Shown: positions 7,697-15,566 of the stretch, piece by piece
How positions within the stretch are numbered: position 1 is the first letter of the stretch
Layout of the letters: each line of letters opens with the position of its first letter
Source of the DNA: Parapedobacter flavus
GTDB taxonomy: Bacteria > Bacteroidota > Bacteroidia > Sphingobacteriales > Sphingobacteriaceae
Reading direction: 5' to 3'
DNA length: 64,000 nt
NCBI RefSeq assembly: GCF_035818675.1
Contig: NZ_JAYKZZ010000016.1
Location: forward strand, 124,001-188,000
The notes under the pieces: model-generated
Database searches by the model: none
What the model was told of the DNA's origin: nothing
The model's input: the letters and a program-made list of their open reading frames with translations, nothing else
Program-made: the position numbers and the translations under genes

Positions 7697-9475
7697 ATGC
7701 TGAGCGACATCAAGTATATATTCAAATACCGTGAAAATACGGTAGACCGCGTGATGCTTTATGTCAGTTTGGTATGCGCACTGATTGTGCTATTCCACTT
7801 GGGGTACAACACGGATAAAGCCACGGCGCTGCAGTTTGCCGTTATTATCAAATGGCTGTTCTACGGGTTATTTTTCCTCGGGGCCTTTCGCATCGGCTCT
7901 TCCATTTTGGCGGCTCGGAAAGTGGGCGTTGCCCATTATGCCGGCTTGGTGCTGACCTTATATTTCTTGACGGTCATTTTGGCGCGGGTGACCCTGGAGC
8001 CGCACTTGGCTTTCCTCCGGAACGATGAATGGCTCTACCTCGGCATCTTTGCCGTATTTCTTACAGAACTGTCCAAAAGCAGCCTCTTTTTCGATAACTT
8101 CTATTTTAACCCGACGATCCTGTTTGTTATCAGCTTTTTAGTGCTGATCCTGGTGGGGACCTTGTTGTTGATGCTACCTAGAACGACAGCGGGCGTGCCG
8201 CTACCCTTCGTGGATGCGTTATTTATGGCTACCAGTGCGGTCTGCATCACGGGGCTTGCAACGGTAGATATCGCCACCCAATTCTCCGAATTTGGCCATA
8301 CGGTTATCCTTATCCTTATTCAACTGGGGGGGCTTGGTATCATGACGTTTACCGGATTCTTCGGCTATTTCTTCAGCGGTGGGTTTTCTTATAAGAACCA
8401 ATTGATGTATAGTGAGTTCCTGGGGCAGAATAAAGTCGCTTCAGTCATCAATACCTTGTTGAAGATTATTTTCGTTACGCTTTTTTTCGAGGTGCTGGGT
8501 GCGGTTTTTATCTTTTTCAGCACAGAGGCTGCAGCTTTTGAGAGCTATAGCGACCGGGTGTTTTTTGCGGTCTTCCATGCGGTTTCGGCATTTTGCAATG
8601 CCGGGTTCACCACCGTCGCCGGCGGGCTCAACCAAGCCGCTTTCCGATTCAATTACGAGATGCAGGTCGTGCTTTCACTGTTGTTTATTCTGGGCGGATT
8701 GGGTTTTGGCATTGTTTTCAACACCTACACGTTCATCAAGCGGTGGGCGGTCAACGTTTTCCTACGGCTGTTCCATGGCAAACCGTATACGTACCGTGCG
8801 TGGGTCATCAGCTTCAACACCCGATTGATTATGTGGGTCACGTTGATGTTGGTGGCATTCTCCACGGTGGCCACTTTTGTGCTGGAATACAACCATACGC
8901 TGGCGGCGCACGATTCCTTTTGGGGTAAATGGATCGCCGCCTTTTTTACGGGCAATAGCGCCCGCACCGCCGGATTCAGCGTTGCTGATGCCAGCAGCTT
9001 TTCGATGCCGATGCTGGCCACGGCCGTTTTCCTGATGTGGGTGGGCGCCTCGCCGGGGTCGACCGGCGGTGGTATCAAAACCACGACGTTTGCCGTGGCG
9101 CTGCTCAACATCGTTAGCTTGGCCAAAGGGAAGGATAAACTGGAAATTTTTGGCCGCGAAATATCCAATGATTCCATCAGCAAGGCATTTGCCGTCATCG
9201 TACTATCTTTTCTGGCGGTCGGTACCACCATGGTTGGGCTTGCGATTACCGATAGCCACCTCGGCTTTATGTCTATTGCATTCGAGAGCTTTTCGGCGTA
9301 TGCCACCTGCGGACTTAGCTTAGGCATTACACCGCAGCTGAGCGCCGCGGGTAAGGTGATTATTATCTGTAGCATGTTTGTAGGTCGGGTAGGGCTGCTC
9401 ACCTTGCTGGTGGCACTCGTTAAGAATACCCAGAACAGAAGTTATGAATATCCACAGGAAAAGATACTGTTTTAA
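7697..9475 (+). CDS. trkH: TrkH/KtrB-type potassium uptake channel subunit
   Basis: This is the membrane pore of a Trk/Ktr potassium uptake system. The 592-residue protein has four extra hydrophobic segments in the first ~150 residues and then the four-repeat channel. Filter loops are visible as TSAVCITGLATVD, SAFCNAGFTTVAGG, GNSARTAGFSV and YATCGLSLG, each with the conserved glycine. GASPGSTGGGIKTTT is the characteristic stretch after the third loop. It is followed after 10 bp by the regulatory TrkA subunit, so the pair is an operon. The length exceeds the ~480 residues of typical TrkH because of the N-terminal extension. Confidence 0.93.
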   Translation: MLSDIKYIFKYRENTVDRVMLYVSLVCALIVLFHLGYNTDKATALQFAVIIKWLFYGLFFLGAFRIGSSILAARKVGVAHYAGLVLTLYFLTVILARVTLEPHLAFLRNDEWLYLGIFAVFLTELSKSSLFFDNFYFNPTILFVISFLVLILVGTLLLMLPRTTAGVPLPFVDALFMATSAVCITGLATVDIATQFSEFGHTVILILIQLGGLGIMTFTGFFGYFFSGGFSYKNQLMYSEFLGQNKVASVINTLLKIIFVTLFFEVLGAVFIFFSTEAAAFESYSDRVFFAVFHAVSAFCNAGFTTVAGGLNQAAFRFNYEMQVVLSLLFILGGLGFGIVFNTYTFIKRWAVNVFLRLFHGKPYTYRAWVISFNTRLIMWVTLMLVAFSTVATFVLEYNHTLAAHDSFWGKWIAAFFTGNSARTAGFSVADASSFSMPMLATAVFLMWVGASPGSTGGGIKTTTFAVALLNIVSLAKGKDKLEIFGREISNDSISKAFAVIVLSFLAVGTTMVGLAITDSHLGFMSIAFESFSAYATCGLSLGITPQLSAAGKVIIICSMFVGRVGLLTLLVALVKNTQNRSYEYPQEKILF

Positions 9476-9485
9476 GTAAGGTGTT

Positions 9486-10172
9486 ATGAAGTTTATCGTT
9501 TTAGGATTGGGCAATTTCGGCAAAGCCCTCGCCATCCGCCTCACCGAATTGGGCCACGAAGTAATCGGCGCCGACAACCGCATGACCAAAGTGGAATCGC
9601 TGAAGGAGAAAATCACCCATACGATACGTATGGATACCACAGATGCGGACGCCATGAGCGCACTGCCCCTCAAAGATGCCGATGCGGCCATTGTGGCTAT
9701 AGGCGAAGATGAAGGTGCGTCGTTGCTTACCACGGCGCTGCTCAAGCAATTTGAGGTGAAGCGTATTATCGGCCGTGTGGTCTCTGACCTACAGAAAACG
9801 GTGCTCGAAGCCATGGATATCGACGAATATATCATGCCTGAGGAAGAAGCGGCTGCCCGGTTGGCCATGCGGTTGGACAATACCGATATCGTGGATTCGT
9901 TCAAGATATCCGAGCGGTACAGCATTGTAGAAACGAAAGTGCCCGCAAAGTATGTGGGAATGACCCTGATGGAGGCAAATCTGACCAATAAATTCAAGGT
10001 TATCGTGCTCACTACCATCAAATCGACCGAAACACTGGAAGATGGCAAGATGAAGTTGAGCACGGAAGCGACCGGCATCGCCCAGTCGGATACGATACTG
10101 GCCGAAGATGATATCTTGGTACTGTTTGGCGAGCTGAAAGACATCAACCGGCTTATCCAGAAAGGCGAGTAG
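9486..10172 (+). CDS. trkA: TrkA/KtrA-type potassium uptake regulatory subunit
   Basis: This cytosolic RCK-domain protein gates the TrkH pore in response to nucleotides. The 228-residue product begins MKFIVLGLGNFGKALAIRL, a Rossmann GxGxxG motif, with the acidic end of strand two in EVIGADNR. The RCK_N domain spans about residues 1-130. A TrkA_C domain follows (about 140-225) with VPAKYVGMTLMEANL and DTILAEDDILVLFGE. A single RCK unit of this size is the KtrA-like form that assembles as an octameric ring. It lies 10 bp after trkH on the same strand. Confidence 0.93.
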   Translation: MKFIVLGLGNFGKALAIRLTELGHEVIGADNRMTKVESLKEKITHTIRMDTTDADAMSALPLKDADAAIVAIGEDEGASLLTTALLKQFEVKRIIGRVVSDLQKTVLEAMDIDEYIMPEEEAAARLAMRLDNTDIVDSFKISERYSIVETKVPAKYVGMTLMEANLTNKFKVIVLTTIKSTETLEDGKMKLSTEATGIAQSDTILAEDDILVLFGELKDINRLIQKGE

Positions 10173-10200
10173 GGGGCAATGATATTTTTATTAAACGGAG

Positions 10201-10232
10201 TTCGAGAATACCACGCATTTTATCTAAGTTTG
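10201..10232 (+). promoter_or_regulatory. Possible promoter of the YfhO-family gene
   Basis: TTCG (10201-10204, one mismatch to TTTG) is followed after 20 nt by TAAGTTTG (10225-10232). This is 42 bp before the ATG at 10275 and after the end of trkA. Confidence 0.4.
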
Positions 10233-10274
10233 GCGTTTGTTCGGAAAATAAGATACCCTAATTGAAACCATTGA

Positions 10275-12740
10275 ATGAAAACCTGGTTCAACAATAACTC
10301 AATCCACTTGGCGATAATCGGTGTTTTTATCGCGATTACGTTTATCTATTTCCCGCCCGCGTGGCAGGGTAAGGTACTGTACCAGCACGACGTATTGCAG
10401 GCACAGGCTGGGCAACAAGAGATACTGAATATCAAGGCGCGCGATGGCGATATGCCGTTGTGGACAAACTCCATGTTCGGCGGGATGCCCTCCTACCAAG
10501 TGTTGATTGAACTGCCCAGTAACCTCACGACGTATATCATGCATGGTTTCAAGGGCGTATTCCCTCACCCCATTGATGTGGTGTTGCTCTACCTAATTGG
10601 GGCGTATCTATTGTTCTGCGTGCTCCGGGTAAAGCCCTGGCTTGCGGCGGTGGGTGCCGTCGCCTTTGCTTTTTCATCATACAACTTCATCTATATTGAG
10701 GCGGGCCATGCCAATAAGACCTATGCAATTGCTTTTATGGCGCCGATATTGGCCGGTATTTTATTGGCCTTTCGCGGCAAATACCTATGGGGTGCCGTGT
10801 TGTTGGCACTGGCCATGGCGCTCGAAATCCGCGTTAATCATATTCAGGTAACCTACTACCTGTTTTTGGCGGCATTGATTTTAGTAGGTATAGAGGCCTA
10901 TGGGGCCATCCGAGAGAAACGGATGCTGGCCTTTGGTAAGGCTATTGGGTACCAGGTGGCAGCAGTAGTTGTGGCACTAGCGGTAAATGCGTCGCTATTG
11001 TGGCCTACTTATGAATACAGCAAAGAAACGCTCCGCGGGGAATCCAACCTGAAGACCGAGAATACACAGCGGGCCGACAACGGCGTGAGCCGCGAATATG
11101 CTTATCAATGGAGTCAGGGCGTAGGCGAGAGTCTCACCTTTCTGATACCCAATGCATACGGTGGCGGTATGTCTACTCGTTTGGATGGAGAGTCGAACGT
11201 GGCCAAGCTCGTCATCGGCAAAGGAGCTGACCCTAACCAGGCGGCTGGGTTTGCCGCCAATCTGCCGACCTATTGGGGCGAAAAGCCTGGTACATCCGGT
11301 CCGTGGTATTTCGGAGCCGGGGTGATGTTTCTGTTTGTGTTAGGACTAGTTATTGTGCCCGGCCGTATCAAGTGGTGGCTGGCCGGTGCTACGGCATTGG
11401 TGCTGTTGCTGTCGTTCGGGCGGCATTTCCCGTTGGTATCGGATTTGTTTTTCTATTACTTCCCGATGTACAACAAGTTCAGGGCGGTCGAGTCAACCCT
11501 GATTATTGCTACCCTTCTTGTTCCTGTGTTGGCTGTGCTCGCCATAAATGAGCTCATAAAAAACGGACCTGCTATCAAAAAGCTAGATAAGAAGGTATTG
11601 TATGTATTTTACGGCGTAGGTGGCATAGCATTATTGATTGCCGCCTTGCCCGATTTGTTTTTGAGCTTCAAAAGTTCAAACCACCAAGCCATGACCCAGC
11701 AGTACGGCCAGCAGCTGCAAGATAATACGTTTGCCAAGGAGCTGATGGCGGCGTTGGTGAAAGACCGCGTATCGCTGGCCCGGGCCGATGCGTTCCGCTC
11801 GCTCCTGTTTGTGGCTGCAACGTTTGTGTTGGTGTGGCTGCTGGTAAAAAATAAACTGAAGGCACAAACAGCTGTGATTTTGCTGGGTATCGTTACGTTG
11901 ATCGATCTCTGGGGCGTGGACAGGCGCTACCTGAACGACGACCGATTTGCCGACAAGCTGCAACTGACGCGGCAGTTCAATCCGGAGCGCGAGGTAGATA
12001 AGCTCATTTTGATGGATAAGGACCCGAATTATCGTGTCTTTGACGTCACCACGAATCCGTTTGCTGATGCACGGACGTCGTATTTCCATAAATCTATCGG
12101 TGGTTACCACGCGGCCAAGCTGATGCGCTATCAGGAATTGATTGAACACCAATTTTCGGGTGCGATTAATGAAGACGTGCTGGACATGCTAAACACACGC
12201 TATCTGATCACTGCCGATAATGAAAACAACCAACGTATCCAACGGCGCAGCACTGCTGCAGGGAACGCATGGTTTGTGGATCAGGTGACCTTTGTAGCAA
12301 ACAATGAGGAGGAAATGGAGGCCATCAATGTATTCGACCCTTCAAAAGAAGCGTTTATCCACGAAGAGTTTAAACCGTTGTTGGATGAAAGCCGGCTGAG
12401 CCTACCCGAGAACGCATCGATTGAACTCACGTCGTACCGGCCGGATCATCTGATCTACGAATACTCCGCCCCGCGGGATGCCCTTGCCATCTTTTCCGAA
12501 ATCTGGTACGATAAAGGCTGGAAAGCTTTTGTGGATGGCAAAGAACTTCCGATTCTGCGGGCCAATTACGTGTTGCGGGCCCTGCAATTGCCGGGGGGGA
12601 ACCATCAGGTGGAATTTAAGTTTGAACCGAAGTCATATCACTTGGGCGAGACCATTTCCTTGATCGGGTCGATTGTGCTGGTATTGGGGCTTGCAGCTGC
12701 CGGATGGTTCGAGTTTCGACGGAAGCAAGTATCGGCCTGA
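10275..12740 (+). CDS. YfhO family polytopic membrane protein
   Basis: This 821-residue membrane protein resembles the YfhO family, which has a GT-C glycosyltransferase-like fold. Members are linked to lipid-linked sugar transfer in some Firmicutes; the role here is not known. Visible features are a first hydrophobic helix at about 10-28, an extracytoplasmic loop with QHDVLQAQAGQQE, then about ten membrane helices to residue ~550, and a C-terminal soluble domain with VFDVTTNPFADARTSYFHKSIGGYH and FSEIWYDKGWKAFVDGKELP. The last is typical of Bacteroidota YfhO-like proteins. It seems to be a single-gene unit, since it converges on the sialidase 19 bp downstream. Confidence 0.8.
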   Translation: MKTWFNNNSIHLAIIGVFIAITFIYFPPAWQGKVLYQHDVLQAQAGQQEILNIKARDGDMPLWTNSMFGGMPSYQVLIELPSNLTTYIMHGFKGVFPHPIDVVLLYLIGAYLLFCVLRVKPWLAAVGAVAFAFSSYNFIYIEAGHANKTYAIAFMAPILAGILLAFRGKYLWGAVLLALAMALEIRVNHIQVTYYLFLAALILVGIEAYGAIREKRMLAFGKAIGYQVAAVVVALAVNASLLWPTYEYSKETLRGESNLKTENTQRADNGVSREYAYQWSQGVGESLTFLIPNAYGGGMSTRLDGESNVAKLVIGKGADPNQAAGFAANLPTYWGEKPGTSGPWYFGAGVMFLFVLGLVIVPGRIKWWLAGATALVLLLSFGRHFPLVSDLFFYYFPMYNKFRAVESTLIIATLLVPVLAVLAINELIKNGPAIKKLDKKVLYVFYGVGGIALLIAALPDLFLSFKSSNHQAMTQQYGQQLQDNTFAKELMAALVKDRVSLARADAFRSLLFVAATFVLVWLLVKNKLKAQTAVILLGIVTLIDLWGVDRRYLNDDRFADKLQLTRQFNPEREVDKLILMDKDPNYRVFDVTTNPFADARTSYFHKSIGGYHAAKLMRYQELIEHQFSGAINEDVLDMLNTRYLITADNENNQRIQRRSTAAGNAWFVDQVTFVANNEEEMEAINVFDPSKEAFIHEEFKPLLDESRLSLPENASIELTSYRPDHLIYEYSAPRDALAIFSEIWYDKGWKAFVDGKELPILRANYVLRALQLPGGNHQVEFKFEPKSYHLGETISLIGSIVLVLGLAAAGWFEFRRKQVSA

Positions 12741-12759
12741 GCTACTGGGGCCGTTATTA

Positions 12760-13935
12760 TTATTCATGCCACGGTACGGAGGTGAAAACAATCTGCCTGT
12801 AACCGTCCTTTTCAAAGAGTACGCCTATGCGCTTGTTGTCGATTTTCACCAAGTCGGAGTACGCCGCATATGCACCTTCATAACTTGCTGGCGCTTTGGC
12901 AATGGGCCGGTTGAAGAACCAGGTTTTGCCGCCGTCCCTGCTCATTCGTAGCGTGAGGTTGTCGCGGTGTGCGGTGTCTGCCGCATTGCAGAAGGCCAAC
13001 AGCCGCTTGCCGTCCTCGTCGTCGAAAGCCAATAAGCTTCCTTGATTAACCGGGTCGGGTAGCTGCCGGTCGTAATACGTGGTATCCCATGTGGCACCGC
13101 CATCGCTGCTCAACGAGATGATGCGGCTACGCACATTCCCTTGTTGGTTGCGCGAGTTCATCAATAAGGTATCACCCTGGATGAGTGCGGCCATGGATTC
13201 GTTGCTGCCCTTGAAGGGGACGGCCTCGCTCAGGTGGAAGGTCTTCCCGTGGTCGTCCGTGTAATAGCCGTGTGCATGGTAGTCTTTGAACGCTTTTTGC
13301 GGCGCGCCGGAGGAGTGGTTTGCGGCAATGTATATGCGCCCTTTGAATATGCCGTGGTCAAATTGCATACCGTGCCCCGGCGTGTTGGCATAACTCCGCC
13401 AGTCTTCGGTAAATTGATAAGCCCAATTGGCGTTCGGTTGGTTTGGGCGGTGTACTTGTGCGGTAATGTTGACCGCTTCGGACCAAGTCCTGCCTCCATC
13501 TGTGGACGTGACAAACCACACTTCGCGCAAGCCGAGTCCTTTCCGTACCTCCCCTTCATGGTTGTTGCCGGTATTATAAAAGAGAAAAATCCGCCCTTCT
13601 GGGTATGCCGGGTCCAACAGGTCCACAACCGGTGCAGGATTGCCCGCTTGGAGGGTATCGTAGTCGACCACTTTCAGCATGCTGCTCCACGTCTTCCCAT
13701 TGTCGGTGCTTCGTTTCAACACGATGTCGATATCCCCGAAGTCGCCCGCGTGGTGCACCCTTCCCTCACAAAAGGCAAGAAGGTCGCCATTTGGCGCGTT
13801 GATGATGGCGGGGATACGATAGCTCCCATACCCGTCCTTGCCCGATATGAACACGGGTACAACATTCGGTTGGGCATTTGCCCATGAAGTGCATGCCAGC
13901 GCGAGGAGTAGAATCAATGGTTTTCTGGTAATCAT
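12760..13935 (-). CDS. Secreted exo-alpha-sialidase (GH33-like)
   Basis: Predicted to release terminal sialic acid from glycans outside the cytoplasm. The 391-residue product has a signal peptide ending about ALACTSWANA, the RIP motif in YRIPAI with the first arginine at residue 40, and four clear Asp boxes (S-x-D-x-G-x-T-W) at about 76-83, 144-151, 276-283 and 332-339, plus a degenerate one near 226-233. These are the marks of a six-bladed sialidase propeller. Its ATG overlaps the rnhB stop (ATGA), so the two are co-transcribed. No nan catabolic genes or SusC/D pair lie nearby. Exact substrate is unproven. Confidence 0.88.
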   Translation of the reverse strand: MITRKPLILLLALACTSWANAQPNVVPVFISGKDGYGSYRIPAIINAPNGDLLAFCEGRVHHAGDFGDIDIVLKRSTDNGKTWSSMLKVVDYDTLQAGNPAPVVDLLDPAYPEGRIFLFYNTGNNHEGEVRKGLGLREVWFVTSTDGGRTWSEAVNITAQVHRPNQPNANWAYQFTEDWRSYANTPGHGMQFDHGIFKGRIYIAANHSSGAPQKAFKDYHAHGYYTDDHGKTFHLSEAVPFKGSNESMAALIQGDTLLMNSRNQQGNVRSRIISLSSDGGATWDTTYYDRQLPDPVNQGSLLAFDDEDGKRLLAFCNAADTAHRDNLTLRMSRDGGKTWFFNRPIAKAPASYEGAYAAYSDLVKIDNKRIGVLFEKDGYRQIVFTSVPWHE

Positions 13936-14540
13936 GTGGGCATGTCAAAAAGTTTGAGCTGCGGATCCGTTACCCGGAATGTCCGCCGATGATGACCAGT
14001 GATGCCATGCTTAATAATCGCATTTCGGTGCTGGATGGTGGGATACCCCTTGTTCTGGCACCAACCGTATTCGGGAAAGTCCGCTGCCAGGTTTTCCATG
14101 TATTCATCGCGGTAGGTTTTTGCCAATATAGATGCCGCCGCAATCGAAAGGTATTTGCCATCCCCTTTCACCACGCAACAATGGGGAATTTGCTGATAGG
14201 GGATAAACCGGTTTCCGTCTACCAGAATAAACTCTGCTTTCATTGCCAGCATATCGAGTGCACGGTGCATGGCTAGGTAAGATGCATTGTGAATATTGAT
14301 GCGGTCGATCTCCTGTGGGCTTACGCTCGCCACGGCGAAGGCCAATGCCTCGGTTTCTACCATCCCGCGCAACGCATTACGTTGCGTCGCCGTTAACTGC
14401 TTGGAATCGTTAAGGATATCGTGGCGGAAGTCTCCTGAGAAAATAACGGCGGCGGCGAATACCGGGCCAGCGAGACATCCCCGGCCCGCTTCATCGCATC
14501 CCGCTTCCACAAGTATGTCTTGGTGTCTGGAAAGTAGCAT
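13932..14540 (-). CDS. rnhB: Ribonuclease HII
   Basis: RNase HII removes ribonucleotides from DNA and RNA-DNA junctions in the cytosol. The 202-residue protein shows the family N-terminus EAGCDEAGRGCLAGPV (catalytic D16 and E17). It also has the later motifs INIHNASYLAMHRAL, FILVDGNRF and DGKYLSIAAASILAKTYRDEYM, carrying the further conserved Asp residues. Length is normal for the type 2 enzyme. It is the first gene of a two-gene unit with the sialidase, and a good promoter match lies upstream at 14569-14599. Confidence 0.96.
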   Translation of the reverse strand: MLLSRHQDILVEAGCDEAGRGCLAGPVFAAAVIFSGDFRHDILNDSKQLTATQRNALRGMVETEALAFAVASVSPQEIDRINIHNASYLAMHRALDMLAMKAEFILVDGNRFIPYQQIPHCCVVKGDGKYLSIAAASILAKTYRDEYMENLAADFPEYGWCQNKGYPTIQHRNAIIKHGITGHHRRTFRVTDPQLKLFDMPT

Positions 14541-14568
14541 TGTCTTGTTCGCTTTCGTTATAATAAGA

Positions 14569-14599
14569 CAAACTTAGATAAGTTGGATATGATATGCAA
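14569..14599 (-). promoter_or_regulatory. Bacteroidota-type promoter for rnhB-sialidase
   Basis: On the minus strand TTG (14597-14599), 20 nt, then TAAGTTTG (14569-14576). The -7 box lies 28 bp before the rnhB ATG. Confidence 0.55.
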
Positions 14600-14630
14600 G
14601 CCGACGGCGTTTTTACATTTCCGGGAACCG

Positions 14631-14659
14631 TTTATTTCCGGCTGAAACATATACATTTG
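14631..14659 (+). promoter_or_regulatory. Possible promoter of the CBM9-like gene
   Basis: TTTA (14631-14634) is followed after 17 nt by TACATTTG (14652-14659). The box ends on the first base of an in-frame GTG at 14659, so that codon is unlikely to be the start. Confidence 0.4.
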
Positions 14660-14724
14660 TGACTGAACCCGCAAAAGCGTTTAAAACCGCACTTGTAATA
14701 ATTCTTATACAATTAAACTTGATC

Positions 14725-15540
14725 ATGAAGGAACTGTCCAACCCCCGCATTATGGCAACACAGATGGCTATATTAATTTGCACGATATTGATGTTGGTTG
14801 TCGCGAACCCTACATTTGCGCAACGGAATAAAGGCAATACCCAACAATCACTGGATTGGGCCATGGGTATTGTTGTGGATGGGCGGCTCGACGATTGGGG
14901 TGATTCATTGCAGTATGAACATGCTACGCAGCAATTCCACTACCACATTAAGAACGACACGGAAAACGTGTACGTAGCCATGCGTGTTCAAGACAAAGAT
15001 CGGCAGATGCAGATTTTTGCACAGGGTCTTGCCTTTATGGTTAACACCCGGGGAAAAAAGCGCAACGGCCCTACGGTTTACTTCCCGGTGGCCGATCGGT
15101 TGGCTTTCCGCTCCATCATGTCGGCCGATAACGATGACCGTCCGGACGATATGCGTAAAGGCGCGCTAGCAGCGATACGGGCCATCCACGTGATACGGTT
15201 TGACGATGTGCTCGATGGACAGATTTCGTTGGAAAACACGTATGGAATCCACGCTCAAGCCACTTTGGACACTACCGATGCGCTTTGTGTTGAAATGGTG
15301 GTGCCGTTGGCTCGCCTCGGCATATCCATCAACGATAGTGATGAATTTGCTTTCAATGTCAAGATCAACGGAGTAATGGTGCCCGGTAGCGGGACATCCG
15401 CCCGTACCATGCGCCGCGGCTACGGTTATCCGTATGGCTACGGCTATGGTTACCCATATGGGTATGGTCGTCAGCAAATGCCGTCGAAGCCACGCGAAGA
15501 ACCTGGGGTATGGGTAAAAGCGCCACTTGCCAAAGAATGA
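14725..15540 (+). CDS. Secreted protein with CBM9/DOMON-like domain and Gly-Tyr-rich tail
   Basis: Function unknown. From the ATG at 14725 the product has 271 residues. It begins with a signal-type segment (MATQMAILICTILMLVVANPTFAQ) and a beta-rich domain containing MGIVVDGRLDDWGD, the hallmark opening of CBM9-like domains; these bind carbohydrate or other ligands in secreted enzymes. Near the C-terminus (15415-15475) is a run of GYGYPYG-type repeats, then a basic, proline-containing tail. The frame extends upstream to 14659, but a promoter box ends there. An ATG at 14752 is another possible start, directly at the signal peptide. It lies 26 bp before the outer-membrane barrel gene, so the two are likely one transcript and may act together at the surface. 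Confidence 0.65.
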   Translation: MKELSNPRIMATQMAILICTILMLVVANPTFAQRNKGNTQQSLDWAMGIVVDGRLDDWGDSLQYEHATQQFHYHIKNDTENVYVAMRVQDKDRQMQIFAQGLAFMVNTRGKKRNGPTVYFPVADRLAFRSIMSADNDDRPDDMRKGALAAIRAIHVIRFDDVLDGQISLENTYGIHAQATLDTTDALCVEMVVPLARLGISINDSDEFAFNVKINGVMVPGSGTSARTMRRGYGYPYGYGYGYPYGYGRQQMPSKPREEPGVWVKAPLAKE

Positions 15541-15566
15541 AACACTTAAATTAGTTATTATATCGA

